Shown: positions 45,287 to 55,507 of the stretch, piece after piece | Numbering within the stretch: position 1 is the first letter of the stretch | Layout: each line of letters opens with the position of its first letter | NCBI GenBank assembly: GCA_965263225.1 | Contig: CBDHHG010000035.1 | Location: 496,001 to 560,000, forward strand | Source: DT-111 sp965263225 | GTDB lineage: Bacteria > Bacteroidota > Bacteroidia > Chitinophagales > Saprospiraceae | DNA length: 64,000 nucleotides | Direction of reading: 5' to 3' | The notes under the pieces: model-generated | Databases searched by the model: none | Told to the model about the DNA's origin: nothing | What the model saw: only the letters and a program-made list of their open reading frames with translations | Translations under genes and position numbers: made by a program

Positions 45287-47308
45287 TTACAGTACTGATT
45301 GGACCGGTAAGTAGGATAACGTAAAAGAAAAAGTAGTGCCTTCACCTGTTTTTGATACTACTGAAATTGACCCTCCGTGGCGCTCCACTACTTTCTTACA
45401 AATGGCCAGTCCGATGCCAGCACCTTGGTAGTGTCCACCGATATGTGCTCGTTTGAAGACTTCAAAAATCTCATCCTGTTGTGCTTCAGAAATACCAATA
45501 CCATTATCCTGAATGGAAAAATTCCAATGTTCTTCTCCTTCCAAACAGCTAATCAAGACCTGGGGAGTGGTATCGGGGGCTACAAACTTTAATGCATTGG
45601 AAATCAGATTTTGGAATAGCTGAACCAATTGGATCTTGTTACCAATGATTTGCTCAGGTATGCCTTCTAATGTAATAGTTGCTGCTGAGTCTTTGATCAT
45701 TTCTTGTAGATTGTAGTGCACTAAGGTCATGATATCATCAAAGTTCACGTCAATCATTCTTGAGGATCCACGTCCAATTCGAGAATATTCTAGTAAACCT
45801 TGAATGAGTTGTTCCATCCTCAGTACGCCAAGATCAGCGTAGGTAAGGTACTCTTGCACGTTTTTAGTCACTTCAGACCCCAAGCGTTCCTTAATCAGAT
45901 TAAGATACCCTTTCACAGTGCGTAGAGGTTCCTGTAAGTCGTGGGAAGCCACATAGGCGAATCGTTCGAGATCATGATTAGAACTCTTCAATTCCTCTAT
46001 TGTGATTTTCAATTGGCCTTGCGCTTGCTCAAGGTCGAGGGTACGCTGTTCCAGTAATGCTTTAGAGGCTCTCAATTCATTTTCCGCTTTGATTCGAGCA
46101 CTGATATCCCTAACTGCGGCGGTGAAGAGGTGTCGACCCTGGAATTCGAGGTCTGAAATGTTAATCTCCAGTGGAAAAACTTGGCCCCCTTTTCTAAGTC
46201 CTTCCATGATGACATTGGTATTCAAGACCTTAGATACCCGAGTTTCCAGGTAGCTGTTCATCCCGGTGCTATGCCTGGATCGATAACTTTGGGGCATGAG
46301 CACCGTCAGATCCTTTCCAATGAGTTCAGCCGAAGTATAACCCCAAATTTCCTCCACTTCCTTATTCACCATAATAATCTCACTACGGTCGTTTGCTGTG
46401 ATAATACCGTCCTTGACAGCATTCATGACTTCTCTTAATTGGAGATAAGCCTGCTCACTGGCCTTTTGTGCTTTGCGTACCTCTTCCTGCGCCCGTTGTA
46501 AGGCAGTATTCCGCTCGGCTAGCTGCTGGTTAAGATCCTCCAGGAAACTTACCTTTTCTAAGAGTGTAGCGGACAACTGATGCTTAGTCAATAGACCAAT
46601 TTTATCCGTATCTAAGAATTGTTGAGGAATGATAGAGATGATAATGGGAAAGGTATTGAGTAATTTGTAGCGACTAGCAATATCCTGATAGGCATTGTCA
46701 TAAACCCGTTGTGTGAAGCGGGCACCCATTTTTTGTTCTAGACTGCTAGCTATTTGTTGACTTACCTCAGCTAAGTACTGAGCCGTCATGGGCTTAGGAG
46801 GAGGCTCTTCAGGTAGGTATGGGAAAGCTCGGTTTGCACTGGGAAGTTGATCCACCCATTGCAAAGAATGCTCAAAAAAATGATCTTCTGCCTTTCCGAG
46901 TATGTTAATCGCTCCACGTAGGATAGCCCCCAAAAAGGTTTTACCTAGCCATACATTCTGGTCGGGTTCAGGAAGAAATATCAAGTTGAAATGAGAGAGT
47001 TCTACCAACTTGGGAAACCTTGACCGTACGGCAGTGCGAAGATCCGCTTTGGTTTTACGGTTAGGCTTGTATTCGGAAATACGTTGTTCGTGATTTAGGT
47101 ATAGGGCAGGTATCTGCTCAATCATCTGATCAGCCGGGAGATTAAAGTACGCTTTATCAAACTGCTGAATCGGGCTTGCAGGTAGCGGTTGAGATGATTG
47201 AGAGAGTAAGAACTCATGTAAAAGCTCAATTTCCCAGAAAATAGGTGCCTTAGCCTTTGGAGAACCAAAGAGCAATCGCTTCATCCAATTTAGAGCTTTT
47301 GACAACAT
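45287..47308 (-). CDS. PAS-domain sensor histidine kinase with an unrecognised N-terminal region
   Basis: 673 residues from the ATG at 47308; an ATG at 47404 is also in frame, so the start is uncertain. The first 240 residues match no sensor domain I know and contain no clear membrane helix. A coiled coil (about 250-290) leads to a PAS domain (about 295-415: VMNAVKDGIITANDRSEIIMVN, GYTSAELIGKDLTVLMP). The kinase core has the H-box FAYVASHDLQEPLRTVKGYL, N-box LISNALKF, G1 DNGIGI and G2 GAGIGLAICKKVVERHGG. It is probably cytoplasmic. No response regulator is adjacent. Confidence 0.92.
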   Translation of the reverse strand: MLSKALNWMKRLLFGSPKAKAPIFWEIELLHEFLLSQSSQPLPASPIQQFDKAYFNLPADQMIEQIPALYLNHEQRISEYKPNRKTKADLRTAVRSRFPKLVELSHFNLIFLPEPDQNVWLGKTFLGAILRGAINILGKAEDHFFEHSLQWVDQLPSANRAFPYLPEEPPPKPMTAQYLAEVSQQIASSLEQKMGARFTQRVYDNAYQDIASRYKLLNTFPIIISIIPQQFLDTDKIGLLTKHQLSATLLEKVSFLEDLNQQLAERNTALQRAQEEVRKAQKASEQAYLQLREVMNAVKDGIITANDRSEIIMVNKEVEEIWGYTSAELIGKDLTVLMPQSYRSRHSTGMNSYLETRVSKVLNTNVIMEGLRKGGQVFPLEINISDLEFQGRHLFTAAVRDISARIKAENELRASKALLEQRTLDLEQAQGQLKITIEELKSSNHDLERFAYVASHDLQEPLRTVKGYLNLIKERLGSEVTKNVQEYLTYADLGVLRMEQLIQGLLEYSRIGRGSSRMIDVNFDDIMTLVHYNLQEMIKDSAATITLEGIPEQIIGNKIQLVQLFQNLISNALKFVAPDTTPQVLISCLEGEEHWNFSIQDNGIGISEAQQDEIFEVFKRAHIGGHYQGAGIGLAICKKVVERHGGSISVVSKTGEGTTFSFTLSYLPVQSVL

Positions 47309-47469
47309 CCAGGAGCTTGTTTGAAATGAGTTCAAACGGAGAATCAACAAAGTAGTTTGATGGCTAACGATTGATGGGAAGGAACAGCTACCTGAAGGTG
47401 GCATTAATCGAAGTCCAAGTCGCTAAAGTGTTGGTTTTCAGTTATCCGTGTATAAAGGTTCGCTTGGCG

Positions 47470-47901
47470 TTATCCGCTCTTACTGACCTTGTAGATCCGA
47501 TAGAAACCAATGGCGGATAATCCCCATGTTATGATCAGGGCTATAAACCAGGCCGTGTTGCCCAGAAAGTGACCTAAAGTATCTCGAAAGACATCAAAAC
47601 TGAAGATGTGTTGGATTTGCATAGCGATGTGCCCCACTGCCATGACCAGAAACCCCCAGGCCAGATAATTCATGCCCTGTCCAAATATACCGCCCTTTAA
47701 GGCGCCCGCAGTTCGGAAGCTATAGTATACACATAAAAAGAGGAAGGGGAGTTCTAAAATACCGAACCAAAAAACACTATCTATCCCCTCCGAGGGACTG
47801 CCATGATTGTGGCTGTCCGTCCCTTGTGCTGCCAATAAGAAGGGTACACATAGGCACAATAGTAACAGGAACGAACAAAGCTTATTTCTTTGCGTCATCA
47901 T
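47470..47901 (-). CDS. Small membrane protein of unknown function
   Basis: 143 residues. A signal-peptide-like helix (FLLLLCLCVPFLLAAQ) is followed by a His-rich periplasmic stretch (GTDSHNHGSPSEG) and three more hydrophobic helices, ending in a short basic tail (YRIYKVSKSG). It lies upstream of the histidine kinase on the same strand and may be cotranscribed and act as its membrane input, but this is inference from position only. Confidence 0.65.
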   Translation of the reverse strand: MMTQRNKLCSFLLLLCLCVPFLLAAQGTDSHNHGSPSEGIDSVFWFGILELPFLFLCVYYSFRTAGALKGGIFGQGMNYLAWGFLVMAVGHIAMQIQHIFSFDVFRDTLGHFLGNTAWFIALIITWGLSAIGFYRIYKVSKSG

Positions 47902-48162
47902 ACATTGAATTTGAAATATGAACGATACATGTGCTTACCTGACAAGGGTCAGATGATAATACGATTGCGGATGCACATGGTTTCATATCAAAAAAAATAG
48001 ATATGAGGGCTGTGCGAGTATCTTAGAAGGGACAGGTCACTAAGATAGATCAAAAAGTGTAGATCGCAAAGAATTGTGATATACTATCCGTTGAGCCCCA
48101 GGTGATAAGTGCACTAATTAGGTGGACGCAAACAAGTCCTAGCTAATGAAACTTTACAGCAA

Positions 48163-50211
48163 TTAGTAGATGGTAGATGTATGGGTATTGAAGAAGAGAA
48201 AGGCCCACTTGTCTGCCTGCTCATCAATAATTTTAGAAATAGGTTTTCCTGCACCGTGTCCGGCATCGGTATCAATTCGAATGAGCACCGGAGCCTCCCC
48301 CTTTTGAACATACTGTAGTTGCGCAGCAAATTTAAAGGAGTGTGCAGGTACTACCCGGTCATCGTGGTCAGCCGTTGTGATCATAGTAGCAGGATAGGAG
48401 ATACCGTCTTTCAACTGATGTAGCGGAGAATATGCAAATAAAGTCTTAAACTGCTCAGGATCAGCACTGCTCCCGTATTCAGGTATCCAGGCTCGCCCAA
48501 TGGTAAAGAGGTGAAATCTGAGCATGTCAAGTACTCCGACGGCAGGAAAAGCCAGCCCGAATAGCTCAGGTCGTTGCGTCATACAGGCCCCCACTAAGAG
48601 ACCTCCATTGGAACCTCCCGCAATTCCCAGTTTTTTTGTTTGGGTGTAACCCTCATTAATGAGGTATTCAGCCGCTGCAATGAAGTCATCAAATACGTTT
48701 TGCTTTTTTTCCAGCATACCCGCTTGGTGCCATGCTTCACCATATTCACCGCCTCCCCTCAAATTGGGCATAGCGAATACCCCATTGTTTTCCAAAAGGA
48801 TTAGCCGTGTAGAGCTAAAGCTAGGAGTGAGGCTAATATTAAATCCACCGTAGGCATACAGATAAGTGGGATGACTGCTATCTAGAACTAATCCCTTCTT
48901 ATGGACCAGAAACATAGGGATTTTTGTGCCGTCCTTACTAGCATAGAAGACTTGCTTTTCTTCATAATCTTCGGGGTTGAACTGGAGATCTGCTACAAAA
49001 AAGGGAGAGGAGGTTCCGGTGTCTATATCATATTTGAAGATCGCATTGGGATAGAGAAAAGAAGTGAACGTATAAAACAACTGCTTATCCTCTTTCTTTC
49101 CCCGGAAACCGCCGGCTGATCCTAATCCTGGTAGCTGGATTTCCTTCTGGTGACTTCCATCGTAATCCAATTGTATGAAACGATCAGTAGCATCTTGTAA
49201 GTAGTTGGCAAATAGTTTGTTACCTCCAATGTTGACGGTCTGTAGCAAGTGCTCAGATTCCGGGAGTATCTCTTCCCAATGCTCCTGCTCGGGCTGTTTT
49301 AGGTCAATACGAACCAAGCGATAATTCGGGGCGTCTATGTCAGTGAGTACCCAAAAACTACCTTGCCGATGATCAATAATATAATTCTTGTTGCTAAAAC
49401 CATCAAACAGTTTTACGAAGGGCTTATCCGTACCTAATTCTTTGTAGTAGGTGGTGAAACCATCAGTTCCCGGAGAGGCATTCAAGATGAGATAGGACTT
49501 ATCCTCGGAGATGTAGGTATAATGATTTAAATCGGGATTTTCAGCATCTTCGTAGATTAATTGATCCTCGGATTGATCTGTACCTAGGACGTGATAAAAA
49601 ACTTGATGATTTTTATTCTTACCACTTTTTTTTGAAGTATTGGTAGGAGCGGGATAGCGACTGTAAAAGATGCCATGTTTATACCAAGATGCACCAGAAA
49701 ACTTAACCCAATGCAGCACGTCAGGTAGCTTACGTTTGGTAGCGATTTCCATTATGTGAATTTCTTGCCAATCCAAACCAGCCTCGGCCTTGGAATAGGC
49801 TACGTATTTGTTATCTGCCGAAAAGCTTAGTAGAGAAATGGCGACAGTACCCTGCTCAGAAATTTCATTGGGATCTATAAAGATTTCGGCTTCTCCATCT
49901 AGCCCCTTCTGATAGTAGATGACGGGCTGATTTTGTAATCCATCGTTTTTATAAAAAAAGTAGTAATCACCAGCTCGGAAGGGGGAGGAGTAGCGTGCAT
50001 AATTCATTAGCTCGCTGAGGCGAGAACTTATCTTCTGCCGGTAAGGGATTTGTGAAAGATAATCGTAAGTGACCTGATTTTGAGCCTTTACCCAGTCTTC
50101 CACTTCTGGTGCTAAATCATCTTCCAACCATCTGTATGGATCTGGTACGCTAATACCATGGTAATCATCGAGCTGAGCAAGCCTTTTGGTAGGGGGGTAG
50201 GTAATTTGCAT
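48163..50211 (-). CDS. Prolyl oligopeptidase family serine peptidase (S9A)
   Basis: 682 residues from the ATG at 50211 (MQITYPPTKR); an ATG at 50274 would add 21 residues with no signal character. The N-terminal part (DYHGISVPDPYRWLEDD) is diagnostic for S9A. A seven-bladed propeller follows (about 75-400). The catalytic part has YGGFNISLTPSFS, the nucleophile Ser in GIAGGSNGGLLVG (about 533), Asp in TADHDDRVVPAHSFKF and His in DAGHGAGKP. It cuts short peptides after proline. No signal peptide is seen, so it is predicted cytoplasmic. Confidence 0.95.
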   Translation of the reverse strand: MQITYPPTKRLAQLDDYHGISVPDPYRWLEDDLAPEVEDWVKAQNQVTYDYLSQIPYRQKISSRLSELMNYARYSSPFRAGDYYFFYKNDGLQNQPVIYYQKGLDGEAEIFIDPNEISEQGTVAISLLSFSADNKYVAYSKAEAGLDWQEIHIMEIATKRKLPDVLHWVKFSGASWYKHGIFYSRYPAPTNTSKKSGKNKNHQVFYHVLGTDQSEDQLIYEDAENPDLNHYTYISEDKSYLILNASPGTDGFTTYYKELGTDKPFVKLFDGFSNKNYIIDHRQGSFWVLTDIDAPNYRLVRIDLKQPEQEHWEEILPESEHLLQTVNIGGNKLFANYLQDATDRFIQLDYDGSHQKEIQLPGLGSAGGFRGKKEDKQLFYTFTSFLYPNAIFKYDIDTGTSSPFFVADLQFNPEDYEEKQVFYASKDGTKIPMFLVHKKGLVLDSSHPTYLYAYGGFNISLTPSFSSTRLILLENNGVFAMPNLRGGGEYGEAWHQAGMLEKKQNVFDDFIAAAEYLINEGYTQTKKLGIAGGSNGGLLVGACMTQRPELFGLAFPAVGVLDMLRFHLFTIGRAWIPEYGSSADPEQFKTLFAYSPLHQLKDGISYPATMITTADHDDRVVPAHSFKFAAQLQYVQKGEAPVLIRIDTDAGHGAGKPISKIIDEQADKWAFLFFNTHTSTIY

Positions 50212-50498
50212 TGGTAATCTTAATTTGTTCAAGTTTTTGGTTGCTGTAGATCGGCAAGAGATTGCGGCCATCACTCATCAAGCCATCCTTATTCCACAAA
50301 ATTCTAAACTATTTTGGATTTAGAACGACATTAGGCAATAATTTCTGTAATCTTTCTCAGAATTACCCAATGCTACTAAACTGATCTGGCAGCTTCCCTG
50401 GCTTTATGGAATATCCGCTGAGTTTTGCTACTTTGGTCAAGTAAAGGCCCACAAGCGGAGATCACAGTCTGTGAAAAAAACAACCAAACATATACCAC

Positions 50499-53400
50499 AT
50501 GATTCGACATTACTTTTTATCAACGATTCTGTTCCTACTTATGTTCCAGCTAGCCTGGAGTCAAACTGCTAAAAAAGACACAAAATGGGATGTGAATGAT
50601 CCGCCGGGAGAGCATACAGAAGTGAGTTTTAGTGTAGATGAAGGTACCTGGATGAGTTTGGATGTAAGTCCAGATGGTCAGACCATCGTTTTTGATATCC
50701 TTGGTGACATCTATAGCATGCCGATTACCGGGGGAGCAGCTACCGCTCTGCGAAGTGGATTAGCCTGGGAAGTACAACCCCGCTTTAGCCCGGATGGGCA
50801 AAGCATTTTGTTTACCAGTGATGCAGGAGGAGGAGACAATATCTGGTGGATGAAAGCAGATGGCTCTGCGGCAAAGCAAGTAACCAAAGAAAGTTTCCGC
50901 TTGCTAAATAACCCCACTTGGATGCCAGATGGCCAATATTTTGTGGCCCGAAAGCACTTCACAAGTGGACGTTCGCTGGGTGCAGGTGAGATGTGGATGT
51001 ACCATATTAGTGGAGGCCAAGGGATACAACTGACCAAGCGCAAAAACGATCAGCAAGACGTGAACGAGCCTTCCGTATCCCCAGATGGTAGATATCTATA
51101 CTTTAGTGAAGACATGTATCCCGGAGGATTTTTCCAATACAACAAGGATCCTAATAGTCAAATCTATGTGATCAAAAGGTACGATCGGGAGAAAGGAGAA
51201 CTGAAGACATTAATCGGCGGGCCAGGTGGTGCCATACGACCGCAGGTTTCCAATAACGGCAAAAAGCTGGCCTACATCCGCAGGGTACGGACGAAAAGTG
51301 TCTTGTTTATCCATGACTTGGAAACAGGAGAGGAAAGAGGGATTTTTGATCAACTTAGCAAGGATCAGCAAGAGGCTTGGGCCATATTTGGTGCCTACAC
51401 CGGCTATGACTGGATGCCAGATGATCAATCCATTTTGATCTGGGGACAAGGGAAGATTTGGAAAGTTGATGTGGCATCTGGAAAAGGAGAGATCATACCG
51501 TTTTCTGCTAATCTTACCCATAAGTTGGCGTCAACTGTACGCTTTAAGAACGCGGCTTTTCAAGATAAGGTCGATGTGAAGGTCCTGCGTCATGCCATTC
51601 ATTCTCCGGACGAAAAAGTGCTGGTTTTTAATGCAGTAGGATACCTTTGGAAAAAGGATCTTCCTAATGGAAAGCCAGAAAGATTGACCACCGATCAACA
51701 TTTTGAGTTTGAACCTGCCTTTTCACCTGATGGGCAATACTTAGTGTATACAACTTGGGATGATGAAAGTATGGGCGCAATTTGGAAAATGAATCTGGCT
51801 TCTGGCGCAAAAGAAAAAATTACCTCGGAAAAGGGGATTTATAGAACCCCGGCCTTTTCACCTGATGGCCAACAAATTGTGTATAGGCGAGATGGCGGAA
51901 ACAATCATCAAGGGTTTATCCACACTAAAAACCCTGGACTTTATCTGATGTCTGCACAGGGAGGGGAGAGTACCTTGATCACTCCCAAAGGGGAGTATCC
52001 GATCTTTAGCCAGAGTGGCCAAGAGATACTTTTCCAAACGGGCGGCTATTTGTTTGGAAGTCTGACCAAATCCTATCAAAGTATCAAGCTCAATGGCAAG
52101 GACGAAAAAACGCTTTTTACTGCTAAATATGGACAGCGTTTTGTACCGAGTCCCGACAATAAATGGGTGGCCTGGTCAGAGCTGTATAAGGTGTACGTAG
52201 CTCCCTTGCCAAGAGCTGGTAAATCGGTAGGTTTATCTGCTACCACCAAGGCAGTACCTGTAGCACAAGTTGCTAAAGACGCCGGAATCAATTTGCACTG
52301 GTCAAAAGATAGCAAGCGCTTATACTGGATGCTGGGAAACGAGCTGTTTAGCGATGAGTTAACTGAGCGTTTCAAGTTTTTAGAAGGTGCCGTGGATAGT
52401 TTACCGCCCTTGGATACAGTAGGAATGAAAATTGAAGTCCCAGTCATGGCCGATCGCCCAGATGGTGTAATTGCGTTTAAAAATGCTCGGATCATTACGA
52501 TGGAAGGGGATGAAGTGATCGAACGAGGCACCCTGATTGTCGAAGATAATCGAATTAAAAGTGTGGGTAGTGGTCGGCAGATTAAGATTCCTGCCGGAGC
52601 CGAAGTCATTGATTGTCGCGGCAAAACCATAATGCCAGGTATTATTGATGTGCATGCTCATGTAGGGAATTTCCGTTTCGGACAGAGCCCTAAAAAGCAG
52701 TGGGAGTATTATGCCAATTTAGCCTATGGTGTGACAACGTCTCATGATCCATCTGCTAATTCAGAGATGATCTTTACGCAATCCGAAATGATCAAAGCCG
52801 GTCATATGGTTGGACCACGTCTTTTTTCCACGGGAACCATTTTGTACGGAGCAGATGGAGATTTCAAGGCGGTAATTAATAGCTTGGAAGATGCCAAATC
52901 TGCCATTCGGAGAACTAAGGCATATGGTGCCTTTTCTGTAAAGAGTTACAATCAGCCAAGAAGGGAGCAACGGCAGCAAGTTATTCAAGCAGCTAGGGAG
53001 TTAGAAATCTTAGTCATGCCAGAGGGGGGCTCCACCTTCTTTCACAACCTCAGTATGGTAGCGGATGGCCATACGGGGATTGAGCACAACATTCCAGTTG
53101 CTCCTCTATATGACGACGTTATTCAGTTTTGGGCTAATACGAAGACTTATAACACTCCCACCTTAGTGGTAAACTATGGTAGCGTTAGTGGAGAATACTA
53201 TTGGTATCAGCATACCAATGTTTGGGAAAAAGATCGCCTGCTAAGTTTTACACCTCGGGCAGTGGTAGATGCCCGATCACGTCACCGGATCATGATTCCG
53301 GAAGAGGAATATATTAACGGACATATTCTAACTTCAAAATCACTCAAAAAGCTACAATCGGCCGGTGTCAATGTCAATCTAGGGGCACATGGACAGTTGC

Positions 53401-53777
53401 AGGGACTTGGCGCACACTGGGAACTATGGATGTTACAGCAAGGAGGAATGAGTAATCATCAAGCACTCAAGTGTGCAACTATAAATGGTGCAAAATACTT
53501 GGGCATGGATCATCAGATTGGTTCTTTGAAGGCGGGTAAGCTAGCAGATTTGATTATATTGGATTCCAATCCATTAGACGATATCCGAAATACAGAACAG
53601 GTAAAATACACCATGGTCAACGGCCGCCTGTACGATGCGGCGACCATGAATGAGATCGGGAATTATGATAAGCAACGAGATCGCTTCTTCTTTGAAATGC
53701 CTGGCAGTAAGAATGCCTATCCGGTCTTTACTGAAAGCAATACCTTTATGCCAACACAATGTAGCTGTCGACGTTAA
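50499..53777 (+). CDS. Secreted amidohydrolase with N-terminal TolB/PD40-like propeller
   Basis: 1,092 residues with a signal peptide ending LAWSQ. Residues about 40-620 are repeated PD40 blades (SPDGQTIVFDILGD, SPDGQSILFTSDAGG, SPDGRYLYFSED, SPDGQYLVYTTWD). Residues about 650-1080 are an amidohydrolase: MPGIIDVHAHVG (metal His pair, about 717), GVTTSHDPSAN, a metal-binding region near VADGHTGIEHNI, and NLGAHGQLQGLGAHWELWML near 960, ending SLKAGKLADLIILDSNP. The propeller probably restricts access or binds substrate. It is followed 40 bp later by a second secreted amidohydrolase, likely cotranscribed. Substrate is unknown; peptides or cyclic amides are typical. Confidence 0.92.
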   Translation: MIRHYFLSTILFLLMFQLAWSQTAKKDTKWDVNDPPGEHTEVSFSVDEGTWMSLDVSPDGQTIVFDILGDIYSMPITGGAATALRSGLAWEVQPRFSPDGQSILFTSDAGGGDNIWWMKADGSAAKQVTKESFRLLNNPTWMPDGQYFVARKHFTSGRSLGAGEMWMYHISGGQGIQLTKRKNDQQDVNEPSVSPDGRYLYFSEDMYPGGFFQYNKDPNSQIYVIKRYDREKGELKTLIGGPGGAIRPQVSNNGKKLAYIRRVRTKSVLFIHDLETGEERGIFDQLSKDQQEAWAIFGAYTGYDWMPDDQSILIWGQGKIWKVDVASGKGEIIPFSANLTHKLASTVRFKNAAFQDKVDVKVLRHAIHSPDEKVLVFNAVGYLWKKDLPNGKPERLTTDQHFEFEPAFSPDGQYLVYTTWDDESMGAIWKMNLASGAKEKITSEKGIYRTPAFSPDGQQIVYRRDGGNNHQGFIHTKNPGLYLMSAQGGESTLITPKGEYPIFSQSGQEILFQTGGYLFGSLTKSYQSIKLNGKDEKTLFTAKYGQRFVPSPDNKWVAWSELYKVYVAPLPRAGKSVGLSATTKAVPVAQVAKDAGINLHWSKDSKRLYWMLGNELFSDELTERFKFLEGAVDSLPPLDTVGMKIEVPVMADRPDGVIAFKNARIITMEGDEVIERGTLIVEDNRIKSVGSGRQIKIPAGAEVIDCRGKTIMPGIIDVHAHVGNFRFGQSPKKQWEYYANLAYGVTTSHDPSANSEMIFTQSEMIKAGHMVGPRLFSTGTILYGADGDFKAVINSLEDAKSAIRRTKAYGAFSVKSYNQPRREQRQQVIQAARELEILVMPEGGSTFFHNLSMVADGHTGIEHNIPVAPLYDDVIQFWANTKTYNTPTLVVNYGSVSGEYYWYQHTNVWEKDRLLSFTPRAVVDARSRHRIMIPEEEYINGHILTSKSLKKLQSAGVNVNLGAHGQLQGLGAHWELWMLQQGGMSNHQALKCATINGAKYLGMDHQIGSLKAGKLADLIILDSNPLDDIRNTEQVKYTMVNGRLYDAATMNEIGNYDKQRDRFFFEMPGSKNAYPVFTESNTFMPTQCSCRR

Positions 53778-53817
53778 GCTTACTTACACATACAACTTAA
53801 AACTTATTCCAAAGTAT

Positions 53818-55419
53818 ATGAAAAAATGGACCCTAGCCTTAGTCTTCATGCTTGGCCTAATTTGGCTTCAAGCTCAGGTGCTCAAATCTCCTAATCGAGG
53901 AGATGGAGAGGGGGAAGGCCCCTTTCCACAGTTGATCATTAGGGGGGCAACCCTAATCAATGGAAATGGCGCTCCACCTATCGGACCTGTAGATATTGTA
54001 ATTGAAAACAATAGAATTAAAGCCGTTAAAAATGTTGGTTATCCCGGTGTAGAGATAGATCCAAAGAACCGGCCCGCACTGGAAGCTGGAGGAAAAGAGA
54101 TTCAAGCAGAAGGGATGTATGTTTTGCCCGGATTCGTAGATATGCACGGACATATAGGTGGAAAAGCGCAAAGAGCAGATGCGGAATACGTCTTTAAACT
54201 TTGGATGGGGCATGGGATTACGACCATTCGAGAGCCAGCCTGTGGCAACGGTTTGGATTGGGTATTGGAGCACAAAACCCGAAGCGAAGCCAATGAAATC
54301 GTGGCACCCCGGATCGTGGCTTATACCGTCTTTGGGCAGGGCTGGGAGACGCCTCCAAGTACACCAGAGGAGGCGAAGCGCTGGGTGAGAGAAAATAAGA
54401 GCAAAGGCGCAGATGGCATCAAATTCTTTGGAGCGCCGCCGGAAATCATGACTGCTGCGCTGGAAGAAAATAAACGCTTGGGTTTAGGTTCTGCCTGTCA
54501 TCATGCCCAGATGGATGTGGCTCGGTGGAATGTGCTCCATTCTGCACGTGCCGGTCTTACTTCCATGGAGCATTGGTATGGTTTGCCAGAGGCGCTCTTT
54601 GCAGATCGTACTGTACAGCACTATCCCTTGGACTACAACTATCTAAACGAGCAACATCGCTTTGGTGAAGCTGGACGCTTGTGGAAACAGGCTGCGCCCC
54701 CTTACAGTGATCACTGGAATAAGGTAATGAATGAATTACTGGAGCTTGACTTTACCTTGGATCCCACCCTCAATATCTATGAGGCTAGCAGAGATCTGAT
54801 GCGTGCACGTAGGGCAGAATGGCACGAAGAGTATACAATCCCCAGTTTGTGGCGTTTTTACCAACCTAGTAAGATCTCTCATGGCTCTTATTGGCACTTC
54901 TGGGGCACTGAGGAGGAAGTGGCCTGGAAGGAGAATTATCGACTTTGGATGACCTTCTTACAAGAATATAAAAACCGTGGCGGAAGAGTGACGGCTGGTT
55001 CAGATTCCGGCTTTATCTTCCAACTCTACGGTTTTGCTTACATCAGAGAATTGGAGCTTCTTCGTGAGGCTGGATTTCATCCTTTAGAAGTAATACGCTC
55101 TGCGACCTTGAACGGGGCGGAGGCTTTAAAAATGGAGGATCAGATTGGTTCGGTACAAGTTGGTAAATTGGCAGATCTAGTTATTGTAGAGGAAAACCCT
55201 TTGCAGAATCTAAAGGTTTTGTATGGTACCGGAGCCATCAAATTGACTGAAGACAATGAAGTGGTGCGTGTCGGAGGCGTAAAGTATACCATCAAAGATG
55301 GTGTGATCTATGATGCCAAGCAATTGCTGGAAGATGTCAAAGAAATGGTACGAAAGTCCAAAACTAAAGAAGACTTCGAAATCGTGCAGCCCGGAAGGGC
55401 AAAGAAGGATTCTCCCTAG
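53818..55419 (+). CDS. Secreted amidohydrolase, imidazolonepropionase-like superfamily
   Basis: 533 residues from the ATG at 53818, which gives a signal peptide (MKKWTLALVFMLGLIWLQAQ); the open frame extends upstream over the end of the previous gene. Features: LIIRGATLINGNGAPPIGPV, LPGFVDMHGHIGG (metal His pair, about 108), ITTIREPACGNG, ACHHAQMDVARWN, SMEHWYGLPEALF and TAGSDSGFIFQLYG (metal Asp, about 399), then VGKLADLVIVEENP. No propeller is fused. It probably acts with the upstream enzyme in the periplasm on related cyclic amide or peptide substrates. Confidence 0.92.
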   Translation: MKKWTLALVFMLGLIWLQAQVLKSPNRGDGEGEGPFPQLIIRGATLINGNGAPPIGPVDIVIENNRIKAVKNVGYPGVEIDPKNRPALEAGGKEIQAEGMYVLPGFVDMHGHIGGKAQRADAEYVFKLWMGHGITTIREPACGNGLDWVLEHKTRSEANEIVAPRIVAYTVFGQGWETPPSTPEEAKRWVRENKSKGADGIKFFGAPPEIMTAALEENKRLGLGSACHHAQMDVARWNVLHSARAGLTSMEHWYGLPEALFADRTVQHYPLDYNYLNEQHRFGEAGRLWKQAAPPYSDHWNKVMNELLELDFTLDPTLNIYEASRDLMRARRAEWHEEYTIPSLWRFYQPSKISHGSYWHFWGTEEEVAWKENYRLWMTFLQEYKNRGGRVTAGSDSGFIFQLYGFAYIRELELLREAGFHPLEVIRSATLNGAEALKMEDQIGSVQVGKLADLVIVEENPLQNLKVLYGTGAIKLTEDNEVVRVGGVKYTIKDGVIYDAKQLLEDVKEMVRKSKTKEDFEIVQPGRAKKDSP

Positions 55420-55441
55420 TAGTATATACTGCAAATAATCC

Positions 55442-55480
55442 GCTGAGAGTTAGGTTACACCTGCTTGACTCTCAGCTTGT
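55442..55480 (+). terminator. Intrinsic terminator after the amidohydrolase operon
   Basis: GCTGAGAGT (55442-55450) pairs perfectly with ACTCTCAGC (55468-55476), 17-nt loop, followed by TTGTT. It ends the amidohydrolase transcript before the SulP gene. Confidence 0.65.
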
Positions 55481-55507
55481 TCCTGCGCTTACTTCCCATT
55501 CGGCTTT

